Assembly: GCA_021186555.1 (NCBI GenBank)
Contig: JAJKFL010000039.1
Coordinates: 20,130,733-20,194,732, forward strand
Length of the DNA stretch: 64,000 bases
Reading direction: 5' to 3'
DNA from: Reticulitermes speratus
Taxonomy: Eukaryota > Arthropoda > Insecta > Blattodea > Rhinotermitidae
Positions 1 to 11,636 of the stretch are shown one piece after another. The notes beneath the pieces are model-generated. The model made no database searches and had not been told where the DNA came from. It was given only the letters and a program-made list of their open reading frames with translations. Made by a program: the position numbers and the translations under genes. Within the stretch, counting starts at the first letter, position 1. Each line of letters begins with the position of its first letter.

Positions 1-431
1 ACCATTTATCCAAATTAAAATTATAAGGGGATGTTGAATAGCAATACAACTTAGAGTGACTGCTGGAGACATGTACATGTTATGTAATCACCATAAGCAT
101 TGAGAATGCATACATTTATCCACTAAGCACTAGGTGCCTCTTCCACAGAATTGCATGACCCGCTGTTCTCATAAATCCCACAACTTGCTACACTTTACCT
201 CCCGAATAACTTGATCAAAGACTTGAAGAATATGAGAGTTTCAGGGAGAGATAAGAACCGAGCTGTAGTCTTAGCAATGTTGGCTGTGGGAGGTTGGATG
301 GCTCAGTATATGTGAAAGGTGTGCTGTTGGTAGATTTACATCAAATGTTGAAATCAGGTAATTGTACATAGTTGGGTTTATGTTGAACCTTAAAATCTGA
401 CAGTCATCTTTAGGTTTTGAATTTCTTTCAG

Positions 432-500
432 TCTTGGAGTGGAGGTGGGACTAGATCCCTTGGTTCTATGGCCAATAATGGGCCTGTTGCACCAGTTCAG
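432..500 (+). CDS. Possible exon of the kinesin-like gene
   Basis: A 69-nt open segment (23 codons, phase 0 at both ends) after a good acceptor (TTTCTTTCAG). It ends in CAG before a weak donor, GTTGAT. It reads as a Ser/Gly-rich linker ending in GPVAPVQ and joins in phase to TPPTVDFEKL at 565. The implied intron is only 64 nt, with a pyrimidine run before AAG at 564. If this exon is not used, the next exon may start at 548 after ATTAG. Confidence 0.4.
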
Positions 501-3500
501 GTTGATAGATGAATATACTGAATTCTACTTTTGAACTTATGGATTAGGTCGCCTTTTCCTGAAGACACCTCCTACTGTCGACTTTGAGAAGCTAGTCGAG
601 ATGGAGGGACAGGAACTGACAGAATTGGTGAGGCACTACATGACAGAGAATGAGGCACTGCGTAAAGAAAATGCAGAGCTGTTCACAACGAGGGAACTCG
701 TCCTCCGCGACCAGGAGCTTGTGTGCCGTGAGAATGAGCGGCTACTCAAGAAACTGGAAGATGTGAACTTGTAAGTTACAGTACTGTTATGCTTGTAATA
801 CTACAGTGCACATGACTTTGAAAGTAAAGTTTGGAATTTATTTCTCATTCATTTCCATGTTGTGTCACATATTCGCCAAGGAGTACAAATCATGAAGAAA
901 TGTGACACATTTTGGACATTGCTCATCGTCTCAGGCTAAAAGCACCCACATTTCAGAAAACATCTGCCCCCCAGAGTAGTTTTCCCTGTCCCCCTTTCCA
1001 CCTGAAGACAGAAAGAGATCCATCCTCTGAAAAGTTGTGGGCTCTTCTTCCCATTTGTTAAAATATTCATTTATCCATAATATTCACAATTTAATTGTAA
1101 GTTAAAACTGGTTATTCCCTCTTGATAACATTTTATTGATGGGTGTTACAGTGTGTGTTGTCGTTCACCCATCATTCCAGCTAGACCAACCTTTTCTGGC
1201 GAAATTTTGAACATGTCAACAAGTGGAGATCTTGACTCCACAAATATTTGGGTTAATCCCCTGAATGGAAGCCTTACCAGCACTCTAGGTGGCTCCACCA
1301 ACAGCACACTGCCTGGTCCACGCTTCAAAGTGAGTACAAGAAATTTATACATTTTCAAGGGTGTGACATCTATTGAATAGTAGCAAGAAACTTATTTTTT
1401 GTACTGATCTTCACTCCTTAAACGGTAGTCAGAGTATTGTGTTGTAAAGTGGATCTTTGTCGTTTTCTCTAACAGCAAAAGCACTGGTATATAAATATCA
1501 TAAAGAAGGAGTGTAATCTCTTTAATTTTCGTGACAAAAAGCAAAGGTTTGAAATATTAAAACCCACATCTTTGAATTTTACGTCAAAGCCACCATTATA
1601 GATGCACTTTGGTATCGGTTCTTTAGAACTCTTCCTATGCTCACCTTGAAATCAACGTGACCTCCAAAAATCAGGAACCAAAGTCAAAATCAACATCTTA
1701 GATTTCTTTAAATTTCTGTTACTTCTTTATTTTTAGCAACAGATTTTAATTTCTTGTATATTACATATGTGTTATCTATCATTGTCGTCGTCATCGTTAT
1801 CATAATAATCATCATCATCATCATCAACAACAACAACATCCAGTGATATTTCTACTGGAGTGTGTTGCGTCTTGACAAAGACTTCTCCAGTATTCTCTAC
1901 ACCCCCATAAGCTCTCCACAGGTATCTGTGTACATTTCTTCACTTTGTCTCTTCAGATATCATCGTTCAGCATCTTTATTTTTTCTTTAATTATAGTTTG
2001 TGATTTATACAAAATGGTACCATCAGCCTTACATTAGCTCTGATTACTTCAGATGAATGACAAAGAGACAGGTAAATGTAAGAGTGCATATGCACTATGC
2101 CAAGATGGCATAAAATGGCATGTAGGCAAAGATGCACACATTTTTTGCCTCCGTGTTAGGTTGATGAAAGTGGTCAGTTGCATGTTCCAGCTGCTTCATG
2201 CTTGGAGAAGGTTTCCTTTTACCTATTGAGTAGGACTAGATGTGAAACCCAAAGCTGGTCTGACAAAGAGAAGCACTCCTTCCTCTAATGGCAATCAAAC
2301 ACTGGTCAACTAACCCACCTGCTATGCTTCTATCATGTGTATGTTTTGTTGTTGCAGCAAGAAATACTAGAGGGAAGGAAATCAGCTAAGCCACCGCATC
2401 GACTTCCTGAGTCAATAAAGAAGGAATTAGATAAAAGAAGCATTGGAAACAGGTGAGGGATACAGTTGCCATCTGTCTAGCAACTTGCAGAAATGTGTAT
2501 GGGCAGTAATGTTTATTCTCCTCTGCAGTAGTTCCAAAGAATTAGGCTACAGACCATAGATATGTATTGGTTCTTCTTCGAGATGATTTATGACTTCCTG
2601 TTGTAGACTGTAATTATTTGTATGTTGCATTGTTTGTTAGTGTAATTGTCACTTGTTTTCACTCATAATATTTCTCGCCACTTAGACCTTGGTTATACAA
2701 TTTCTTTGCTATCTTTAAATGTTCCACATGCATAAGACATGTCCATACCACTGTATTCATATTTTCAATAATACTTTTTCTGATATAGCATGAAGAACAT
2801 TGCTGAGTCTTACCGTGAAAAGAGCCACAGGCGGCACAACTCGTGGGACAATGCTAAGGCAACGAATGGATCTATAGGATCTGCAGACAGCAGCTCCTCT
2901 GCTAGGAGGAGCAAACTCAAGGAACTTACTGAGTAAGTTTATATATTGAAGCAATAAAATGGTTGGCCGTGCCATGGCTCAGGCGGTTAGTCGCCGGCCT
3001 CTCACTGCGAAGGCCCGGGTTCGATCCCGGGTCAGTCCATGTGGGGTTTGTGGTGGACAAAGTGGCACTGGGACAGGTTTTTCTTCGAGTTGTCGGTTTT
3101 CCCCTGTCAATTTCATTCCACTGGTGCTCCATTACTTGTAAAACTTGGTAAAAAAAACTGCACATCTTCATCTTCATCATAGGGTTGCACAAAAAGCCTT
3201 AAGGCTGTGGTACGTCCGTAGCATCTGCTGCAGGGCCCTTCACCATGTAAAAAAAAATAAATAAATAAATGGTTCTTCCCTATGTTGCCAATGGATAAAG
3301 AATATTGAAGTAAAATGTGAAATTTGAAACAAACCGTGGGTTAATTATATGTAACTCTGTTCATTCTGGAGTAACTTTTGAACTGTTTCTGAAATTTCCA
3401 TGAAGTAGGAGGTTAATTGCCAGAGAGGTGAGATATTATGGCTTTCCCAGTGTTTAGGAAAGGTAAGGAAAAAGCCATGTAGGAGAGGTGCAGTATAGCT

Positions 3501-6500
3501 CCACATATTTTTAACCTTACAATTACGTGGAGGTGGTTGGCCAGCTTCATGCCCCAGCAGCTTCACCTCTGCAGAAAAGGATCCTTCTGTTCAATATAAG
3601 GGCTGGCTGGATCCCAGAGCTGTTAGGAGGTGAGCCCCAGTTCCCCATAGCCTAGACATTATGTTAACTGAACTATTTAAGCTCCCACTCTTTAGAACAG
3701 ACTCAGTATTTGTTTTTCATAGGATTTTATATCCAACTATGCTAACTGTACATGATCAAGCTTTAAATTTCTGTTTTCCTACTCCATGATGTAATTTAGT
3801 TGCGTTTGTTCTGTAAGACAATATTAAAGGTGATTCATAGTGTACTTGCTTGAATGAAAATTCTAAGTTCTTTTTTCAACAATAATGTATGTACAGTTAT
3901 ATTATATTTATATACATTTATATACTGACTACACATAACAGCATCTCTCTGATGTAACTGGTTATCACTTAATCAGTCTAATATCGAGGTGATACAAAAT
4001 TTATTTTCAAAGAATGGCTGATTCTAATGTATTGAAGCATACTAGAGAGCAAATGCTCAGAATTAAATAATGGCAAAGTGTTTGGAGCATGTCTTTAGCT
4101 ATATTAATAGTGTAAATCCTGAGAAATAGGTCAGATTGCTTACAGTACAGACATTTCAAGATCCATTTGATATGCAAAGTGTAATCGCTCTACAATACAT
4201 TTGACAGATAAGTTATGCATTTCCATTTCTTCATCTAAGAACAAATCTGCCATCTCAGTATGACAATGAGTTCAGTGAGGTCTTTTTCAAAAGACATTTG
4301 TGTACTGACTTTACAATTAACTTTCAGTCCTTCTGTACTTTGTAGCCTGCATTATCCTGCTATGTAAGTATGCTGCAGTATGTTTCATGTAAGAGAGAAA
4401 GTTCAATAAGCCAAAGAAGAGAGTAAGGAAATTCATATGTAAGGATGGTGCAAATTACACATTTGCCTATGAAAGAAAAAAATGTGGAAAACAGAACATG
4501 TAAACTTTGAATAGTCAATTGTCAGTATAATCACTATGTGCACTGACTGTGGGTTTAGTGGCTGCGATAAATATTTTTCCCGTCAGTGTCCCATCCTTAC
4601 TGGCTCTGGAACCCACCCAGCCTTCTATCAGTGAATATTTTTATATGTTTTAGCAGCCAGAGTGTGAAGCTGACCACCCACCTCGATCTAGTGTCAAGTT
4701 AAGTATGCATGGGACTTTACTTCAACTGTCCCATGCAAGACTTCATGGCATGGTGCTTAGGAACACCTTTGCCTTTTACACATCAGAGTTACACGCAAAG
4801 TGACTAGATGGAGACTAGGTAGCTTGTTGGTAGTGTCTGTGACAGGACACTGGAAAGTTTTCTCTTTACAGTCACCTAAAGTGTACTAAATCCTTTATCC
4901 AATAAAATTTGGAGTTACTTTTCCTAGGAAACAATCCAGCTGCAGAGACATTCACTTAACTTTGTATAATGCTAAGGTCTGGGAATACGTTAAAATCATT
5001 GAGAGGTTTCATTAAAATCCCCATTTTTATCATCAATATGTGCACCAGTATGTTATATTATGACAAAACTTAATTAATTCTTCTCTGATTTCACATTAAC
5101 ACTCTTCCTGTATCTCCATTCTATTCCTACTGCTTTTTACATAATGTTCATCACTTTGTCTCCTTTAATTGACACCATCATTCCTGATGCTGTCAGAGGA
5201 GGAATCCTACCCTTGCCTGTGCATAACATATGACTAACTACAATAAATTCTTATGGTATAAGAGATAAAACAAATTCAAGGTTTAATTCATACCTATAAT
5301 GCCAAACACGGTTTGTTGAAATAAACTAGAGTTACAGCAGGATTTCTGTACAGAATAAGTACATTACTTGTTCTAGAGATATGAAACATGGAATGTCATG
5401 AGCCTCAGTTCTTGGGCTGATTTTATTTTTGTTATACACAAACTATCTTCCATTAAACATTCAAGAAGCTAAGCTATTTTTGTTTGCAGGTGATACAATG
5501 TTGGTTACTCAAAAAAGTGAAAATGTCCTTAAGCATGAAGTTTATAACATTATGGGTGAGCTAAAATCATGGTTTCATAAAAGCATTCTCATGTTAAATG
5601 CAGAAAAACAAGGGCAGTGTCATTCTCTGCTAGATAAAGTAGAAATTTGCTAAAACTGTAAGTCATATTCACTAATAAAGATATTATGTGTAAACCAGAA
5701 TCCAAATTTATAGGCATGTATTTTAGTGAAGGTATAAAATGGGTTGTTCATATGAAGTCACTGAGCTTAATATTGAGCAGTTTGTTACATTATAAAATCT
5801 TTAAAGGATGTAATGAACCCACATGCTGTAAGGAGTATGTTGCTAATTTTCATGCTTATCTGAGTTCTGATTTAACTTTTTGGGTTGGTGATACTGAAAT
5901 CAAACTACAAAAGCAGGTCATGCAAATAGTCAGTAGTGTAGGGAGACTTATTTCTTGTAGGTAGGTGTGGAGGGACCTGAATATACTGCCAGTAACTTGT
6001 ATACACATAACTGAAATAACGTACTGTAGTAAAATAAATAAAGTTTGGAGCAGAATATAGAAATTCACAAATATAATACATGTAAAAATTTGGATCCCAA
6101 TATTAAGTTTTGTAATACAGTTTCGGAAAAAAAAAGTGTAGTGAAGGTGGGAATGAAATTATATACCAAATTACCAAATCACATAAAGAGTTAGAAGAGA
6201 GCAAGCTGTTTAAGAGGGAGTTCAGATTCTATCTGTGACACACATGCATTTCACTCAGTGGAAGAATACATATCTTGTAAATTGGTTGATACTATCTTGT
6301 GAGTGAAAGAGTATTTGTAATGCATTATTTTATCCATTGTTAATGTAAATGTATATACGTAATTCTGATGTGGTTATGTTAGTTATGTACATGTGATTGT
6401 AACCTCTGATTTATTGAAACTGAGAGGTTGCGTGTCAGGTGTTTGACCAGAATGCATGAATAATAAACCAACTGAACTAAACATGCTGTCCATATTTCCA

Positions 6501-8914
6501 GCAACATTCTTTTAATTATATTTATTATTAAATAAGGTTTATTCCACATTCTGATTAGCCCTTAATGCCACCATGTTCAGACTGAGGATAAGTTTACATT
6601 TACTCTTGAAACAGGAAAATTAAACTCTTAGGGCTAGGATCTCTATTTACTTGTAACAAACAACTCAGTAACATGTCTATATTTTAAATGTAGACACAAA
6701 TTTTAAGTTTCATAAACTCATGTTTTCTGCCTCCATGAAATTTATACATTTGAAATTAAAAGTTACATGCCCAAAAGAGAAGTTTCAGAATTCATAACTT
6801 TTCCATTCTAAATTAAATGTTTAACAATTATTTCTGAAGGATATTTGTAAGCTTGCTATGTCACTGCATAACTCCTTCTGAAGCTTCTGTTCACTTATTC
6901 ATGTATTCTGGATATGTTACTCTATTAATTACACTTCCTACTGTTTCCTGTTTGCGTCATTGTCATTGTATTTCATCTACATCTTCTTTTATTTCTATAT
7001 TATCTTCATACTCTCTTCTCTATTATTTACTGTTGTTTTATATGACTCTTCTTTTCTGTTGTCTTTTTGTATCATTTCTTGTTTTCCTCATCCTTTTTTT
7101 GTATTTTCTTCTTCACTGATTTTGTATGATTTATCCTTCTTTATACTGCTCCTCCTTTTCCACTGGTCAGTCTAAGTACTTCCACACATTATTCTTATTT
7201 ATGTACTCAACTTGTATGTTGAGATAAGTGTGTGTGTGTGTGTGTGCTGTGAATGTGTGTGGTTATACATACGAGTGTACATGCATTTGCTTGTGTAATA
7301 GCAATAATTTGCATGTGTGAGATCTGAGATGGTATATGAACTTAAACATAGAGTTTTACTGGGACAAGTAGCTATATGATATGAAGTCACACACTTTGTA
7401 TCAAACCCACAGTCCAAAAGTAGAGGAGAATTTAAAAACACACTGCAGGGAATGAATTACAGTATGCTTATATCCCATCATTTGCCTGGGACAGCATGAG
7501 AAACTTCTGTCAAAATAAGTGATTCCAGTTGCTGAGCTATGTGGTTGTACATTACTAATGTGCATGTAAATTAAGCAGTCTTCTGAGAAATTATAAATAA
7601 CTGTAAATAAATATAATAATAATAATAATAATATCCTATAATTGTAGTTTAACTAGCTGCAGGAAACAAGCTAATGAGTGCTAATTTCAGTTCCTTTGCA
7701 AACCTAACCCAAACAGTTTCATGCAGTTCTCCTTTTATTGAAACATGTGAATTAGAAGTACTGCATCTTTTATATCACGAATTTTAATATATTACCTTTT
7801 AATGCATAACCGAATGTCAATATATAACAGTTTCGGCTATAAGAACGTAATTCTTGGCATGTAAAATTGATATCTCCTTTATTATATTTAACAACCAGTT
7901 GTTTACAATTTTTTTCTTCTACATATTTTAACAGGTGCCTGATGATGTCTTTTATTTAAACCAAGCCAGTGAAGACGAGTTTTACTGTGAGACTGACAGT
8001 CTCAACTAACACTGCAAGATAAACTGTAATGTAGAGTACACATTTTTATTGTTTTCATATTCTCTATAAAAAAAATAAATGTTGTACTTCTTAATCTCAA
8101 AATTTGGTAAGAAGATATCTGGTCTATTCTCTGATCCCATAACACATTTTAAGGTTTCTAATCTTATCCCTAAATCTCTATCCTCTGCTTTGTATCTCAT
8201 TTTTCATTTACTTCGTTTACATTCTTGTGCAGCATCCCAAGTCAAGATGGAATCTCACATCTACTTCAAAGAACATCAACCACATCTATTGGAAGTGTAA
8301 CCACAGAATCTCCATTGTCTGAGGTTGGCTCACAGAGAAGGCCAGCCTCGTTGTCACGGATCACAGGTGCTGAAACTCATGGTGTTATCACGTCCTCAGT
8401 GTTACCTGACAGGAAAATGTTTGCTGGACAAGCAGTTCGTAACAATGCATCTTCAGTTGTCAATCACAGCAGTGTATCTCAGTTGCCACTAAGCAGGCCT
8501 TTGACTTATTCATCAGAATTTGAGCCCTTCAGCAGCAACATACCTTTACCTGATGCTAAAGGCACTGAACTTTTCCAAGACCTTGACATAACTGGGGATC
8601 ATTCTCCATCCTCAGCTACTCCCTCAAAAGTCACTACCAGGACAACCAGTGGCACAAAGAGACGTATTGTTCAAAGTATGAGTGCTGATTCAGCTCTGTT
8701 ACCGATCCGAAGTGGTCCTTTTCCAGATAATGAAATACTGGATTCTTCTCCTGGAAGTCTCCATCATAGTCCAGCTTTGACTAGAAAAAGTGACCATACT
8801 GACCATCACAAAACAGCAAACCCTCTTGGCACTCACAGTCCTAATAACCAAACAGGCAGCACAAAGAAAGATCCATTTGGAAGTCTGGTCTCACTGCATG
8901 ATGACTGCGAGTAA
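432..8914 (+). CDS. Kinesin-like protein, C-terminal part (KIF12-like), multi-exon, 5' end outside window
   Basis: Spliced 3' part of a kinesin-family gene. The exons I join are 432-500, 565-770, 1152-1329, 2358-2452, 2789-2932 and 8233-8914, ending at TAA 8912-8914. All joins keep phase. The protein has a heptad-rich, charged helical stretch (ENEALRKENAELF, then RENERLLKKLEDVN), next a CCRSPIIPARP block, then a basic segment and a long Ser/Thr-rich tail. The coiled coil followed by that block matches my recollection of KIF12-type kinesin tails; this is family memory, not a search. Kinesins move on microtubules using ATP. The motor domain is not in the window, so its presence is inferred. It could be another coiled-coil cytoskeletal protein. 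The last intron (2933-8232) carries a SINE and a decayed LINE. Confidence 0.6.
565..770 (+). CDS. Kinesin-like gene, coiled-coil exon
   Basis: Encodes TPPTVDFEKLVEMEGQEL, then a highly charged helix with leucine/heptad spacing that ends in KKLEDVN. The donor GTAAGT at 771 is strong and the exon ends in phase 2. The acceptor is either AAG at 562-564 or TAG at 545-547. The latter would add RLFLK in frame and needs one base from the preceding exon. Confidence 0.65.
1152..1329 (+). CDS. Kinesin-like gene exon (CCRSPIIPARP block)
   Basis: Acceptor TTACAG at 1146-1151, donor GTGAGT at 1330. It takes up phase 2 from the previous exon and ends in phase 0. It encodes VCCRSPIIPARPTFSGEIL followed by a Ser/Thr/Asn-rich stretch. 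This is the most distinctive block of the visible protein. Confidence 0.65.
2358..2452 (+). CDS. Kinesin-like gene exon (basic linker)
   Basis: Acceptor GTTGTTGCAG, donor GTGAGG. The exon is 95 nt, phase 0 to phase 2, and encodes a Lys/Arg-rich linker that includes PPHRLPESIKKELDKR. No motif of known function is visible. Confidence 0.6.
2789..2932 (+). CDS. Kinesin-like gene exon (Ser/Arg-rich)
   Basis: Acceptor GATATAG, donor GTAAGT; phase 2 on both sides. It encodes KNIAESYREKSHRRHNSWDN, then a Ser-rich basic stretch ending in SKLKELT. HRRHNSW resembles a basophilic-kinase or 14-3-3 type site, which is inference only. The next intron is about 5.3 kb and starts with a SINE 33 bases downstream. 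Confidence 0.6.
2965..3270 (+). mobile_element. tRNA-derived SINE with poly(A)/AAAT tail (SINE-A)
   Basis: The head resembles a tRNA gene: an A-box-like TGGCTCAGGCGG at 2975-2986 and a perfect B box GGTTCGATCCC at 3018-3028. An unrelated body follows, then an A-rich AAATAAATAAAT tail. A probable target-site duplication AATAAA(A)TGGTT flanks it at 2953-2964 and 3264-3274. It lies just inside the last intron of the kinesin-like gene. The body after the head, the tail and the duplication make this a retroposon rather than a working tRNA gene. Confidence 0.85.
3465..3650 (-). mobile_element. SINE-B copy, decayed, minus strand
   Basis: Read on the minus strand it carries the body shared by copies at 4545, 21623, 26519, 36605, 47160, 52200, 58432 and 60735: a stretch ending in CCACCTCCACG, then AGGTTAAAAATATGTGGAGC and CTGTACCTC-like sequence. 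The tRNA-like head is poorly kept in this copy. Confidence 0.5.
4545..4800 (+). mobile_element. SINE-B copy
   Basis: The body contains AAGCTGACCACCCACCTC, ATCTAGTGTCAAGTTAAG and a TTCATGGCATGGTG block, aligned by eye with the copy at 21623-21910. It lies in the last kinesin-gene intron. Confidence 0.55.
5400..6480 (+). pseudogene. Decayed non-LTR retrotransposon (RT fragment)
   Basis: Two broken frames keep reverse-transcriptase signatures. 5429-5653 has LFAGDTMLV in place of the usual FADDT, so the first catalytic Asp is lost. 5686-5964 has KFIGMYFSEGIKWVVHM and later LQKQVMQIVSS, which correspond to KFLGI.. and LQKKVIRIM in the element at 49430-51815. Further on, KLPNHIKELEESKLFKREF resembles the C-terminal end of the same element type. 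Stops and frameshifts make it non-coding. It is 5'-truncated and lies in the last kinesin-gene intron. Confidence 0.75.
7228..7256. repeat. (GT)n microsatellite
   Basis: A short GT/TG run in the last intron of the kinesin-like gene. From 6481 to this point I see only AT-rich unique-looking sequence. Confidence 0.8.
7607..7634. repeat. (AAT)n microsatellite
   Basis: A run of AAT repeats in the intron before the terminal kinesin exon. Nothing else is recognised between 7635 and 8232. Confidence 0.8.
8233..8914 (+). CDS. Kinesin-like gene, terminal exon
   Basis: Acceptor CTTGTGCAG at 8224-8232; 682 nt to TAA at 8912-8914. It encodes about 226 residues of low-complexity Ser/Thr/Pro-rich tail with no recognised domain, ending in LVSLHDDCE. 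The join from the previous exon (GA + C) gives KELTD followed by IPSQDG. The long reading frame, far above chance in this AT-rich DNA, and coding-like codon use support a real exon. Confidence 0.65.
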
Positions 8915-9927
8915 CACTTTAACACTTTCCTACTGCTGAAAAGGTTTCGTCTTTGAGGGAGACATCTGTTTCTACAATGCACCATAAAGATGAAACTCAC
9001 TTACCTGTGAGAGGGTGAGATATTTGTCTGCATGTAAAAACAGTCTTCTATAGGCATGTATCAGCATCACATATATGAGCTTCAAGTTGGATCACACATA
9101 TTGATGTTCATATTTGTCCACACTTTGTTCTTCAATGTATGCTTATTGAATTTTGTTACATGTAGTTGTATATACAACTGGTGTAAGAGGATGATGATGC
9201 AACAATGGAAGACAGAAAATGTTATACAGTGTTGAGGAATGTTGATGTAGGTTTGCATGATGGAGCTTGTCTGTTGTAGATAAATCCTCGATTATGTACA
9301 CTACTGTTATAGCTAGATGTTCAGTTATGTAGACCACATTGCAGGAACAGGGGAGGAATTACTTAATCAGGGTGAAAAGAAAGGTTACATCTTACCATAT
9401 TTCTTAATCCAGCCACCCAAAATACTTACTATGCATTGTAAATTCATATGATAAACGTGCTGCAGCTATGTTAATGCTTTATGCCTGCCTCTCTTTTACC
9501 TCTCTGAATTTCCTCAATATTGATACAGGTATGGGATCTTGTATCTGGTTCCCAAGCATTATGGATAAAAGAGCAGTGCCTTTACTGATTTTTATGCAAA
9601 TCCTGAACTGCAATGAAACAAGATAAATAGGCGTACAGGCAGTTGTTATGTTTGTAGAGGGATGTTCACAGCAGATATTAAGAGTGCTGAGAATAGGCAC
9701 ATATTAGGAAATAAAAAAACTATTTGGAGGCCTCTGTGCATCATAACATTGTTGTATCATTTTTATCTCTTGTAGAAACTCGCTCATTGTAGTTATTAAA
9801 CGTGCACCCATCCATATAATTCACATCAACAAAGTGTAATTTGTTGCCTGTTAGGTTAAGTTAGTTTAAAAGAGAATTACATGGATTACTTCATTGTTGT
9901 TTTTCTATGACCGAATTGACTGGGAAA
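8915..9927 (+). other. Presumed 3' UTR and intergenic sequence after the kinesin-like gene
   Basis: No coding exon, RNA gene or repeat family is recognised here. The first few hundred bases probably form the 3' UTR of the kinesin-like gene. I could not fix a poly(A) site. Confidence 0.4.
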
Positions 9928-10621
9928 ATGAACAATCATTTGTCATCATTCTTGTTTTTGTTGTTGTTCTTGTTGACTTACGGCACAGGCAATGAAGGCA
10001 CACATTTGTATGCATTTGTTGTTATAGTATGTAATTCTTATTTACAAATTTTTATATCCCGTAGAAATATTTCCACAGGCCAAAGATGCTGCAAGAGAGA
10101 AGAACACATACCAGTAATTCTACATGGAGATAAGTGTTGTCTAATTTTTTTTTTGTGACAGTTGATTAGTTTTGTATTTTTCACTCATATTATTGTATGT
10201 ACAGTCTTCAGTAGCCCTTTCAGATTTAATTTGTTTAATACTGAATTTAAAAAGAAACTTAAACGTTGATTTACAGAAATGTAATTTGAAGGTAAAGTGT
10301 GTCAGTATATGTTGAGTGATATTTTGTCACTATACGTGTCCAAGTGAGTGTTACACTGAACTTCACAAACACACTTCTTCTTTAATTTTTTAAAAATATA
10401 CTAACAAAAATGTATCGTTTTGCAGGACTGGTGCTGGAAACACAAGAACTGAATATGTAAATGTTTATGATCCTAGTGAAATTCCATTGTCTCAACCAAC
10501 AACTGTCATTCTGCTTGTAGTTATGCTAATTCCAATAACAACCATGACAGCATATGTTCTATACCTTCTGTGGAAAAGCCAACAAAAAAGTTGCAGACAG
10601 AATACACTATTCTGTACTTAA
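9928..10621 (+). CDS. Possible small type I membrane protein (two exons), not recognised
   Basis: Candidate exons are 9928-10007 and 10426-10621 (TAA at 10619-10621), giving about 91 aa. Exon 1 encodes MNNHLSSFLFLLLFLLTYG, a textbook signal peptide. The donor would be GTATGC at 10008 and the acceptor is TTTTGCAG at 10418-10425. Exon 2 encodes a short polar stretch (TEYVNVYDPSEIPLSQPTT), then one hydrophobic helix (VILLVVMLIPITTMTAYVLY) and a basic tail with WKSQQKSCRQN. An upstream in-frame ATG at 9907 would add seven residues before the signal. A later acceptor at 10692 could give another C-terminus (LTGEGQARVRGLVAAQV) but would need a weak donor. Signal plus one helix suggests a membrane protein of the secretory pathway or cell surface; function unknown. 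Confidence 0.4.
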
Positions 10622-11636
10622 ATGTTTTATCTAATTTTACAAACTAACTCAGTGGGCAGATTCTTATTGACAATATAATGTTTTCTTTCAGGTCTTACAG
10701 GTGAAGGGCAGGCACGAGTCAGAGGATTAGTTGCAGCACAAGTGTGATATTAAAGAATTTTAAGGAAGTGAACATTTTAAGATAGGATTCATACACAGTA
10801 GTTATTATTCCCCTATAGTTTATGAGAGCATGAATAGTTTATGAGCAGATTTAGTGAAAGTTTGTTACAAGTGTTTGTTACAGGTGTACTTCTAATATAT
10901 TATTAGTGAATGTTTCCACATTGAATGTGGAGATTACAAATAGGTGAAATGGTTCTATCAAATGTACAAGTCAGTTTAATTTATGTATTGAATATTATAA
11001 ATTTGGTTTGTTGTACTGTTCTGGTAGGTCTCTAGCATTATGTTACTATCATACTTGTAAGCAGTCCCTGTTTATTCAGTTTTTTAAAATATACGTCCAT
11101 TGATAGCTTTAAAAATTAACATTAACTCCTTTTATTTTTTACATTTCTGTCCCAATATAAGTATTAGTTATTTGCCAAATAATATTTTATGATTCTTTCC
11201 TTATCTCTGTACACACCAACCCCCCCCCCCCCCCACCACAATATATCATAATAAGAAATCTTGATGTGTACAAATATATTTTTATTTTTTTTCCAAGATA
11301 AATATATAACAGTTTATAATTTTCGTTACGAAGTCTACAGTCAGTACTGATCAACAATACAGAAATAAGAATAATTTTTGCATATGTAACATGATATGAA
11401 TATAGGGTTCTTTTATCTTTGTATTATCTTGAAATACATTATCAGGTATTGAGACAATATGTCTTGACATTTTCAGCTACGAACATCCACAAGTCTACAT
11501 TTTGCTCACATCCCCTGATGTAACTGACCTCTTTATTTGGTACAGCAAATATGTTCTGGTATCATGACATAATGGACATGATAAGTACAAAAATATAAAA
11601 TATATTTGTTATAATTCCACATAATTTACAAGAGGC
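10622..11636 (+). other. Presumed 3' UTR and intergenic DNA with a C15 tract
   Basis: No gene seen. The stretch is AT-rich and contains a run of about 15 C at 11220-11234. The part near 10622 may be the 3' UTR of the small membrane-protein gene. Confidence 0.4.

Noticed and set aside
2965..3040. A tRNA gene
   Set aside because: A and B boxes are good, but the acceptor stem does not close, an unrelated body and an A-rich tail follow, and flanking duplications are present. It is a SINE head.
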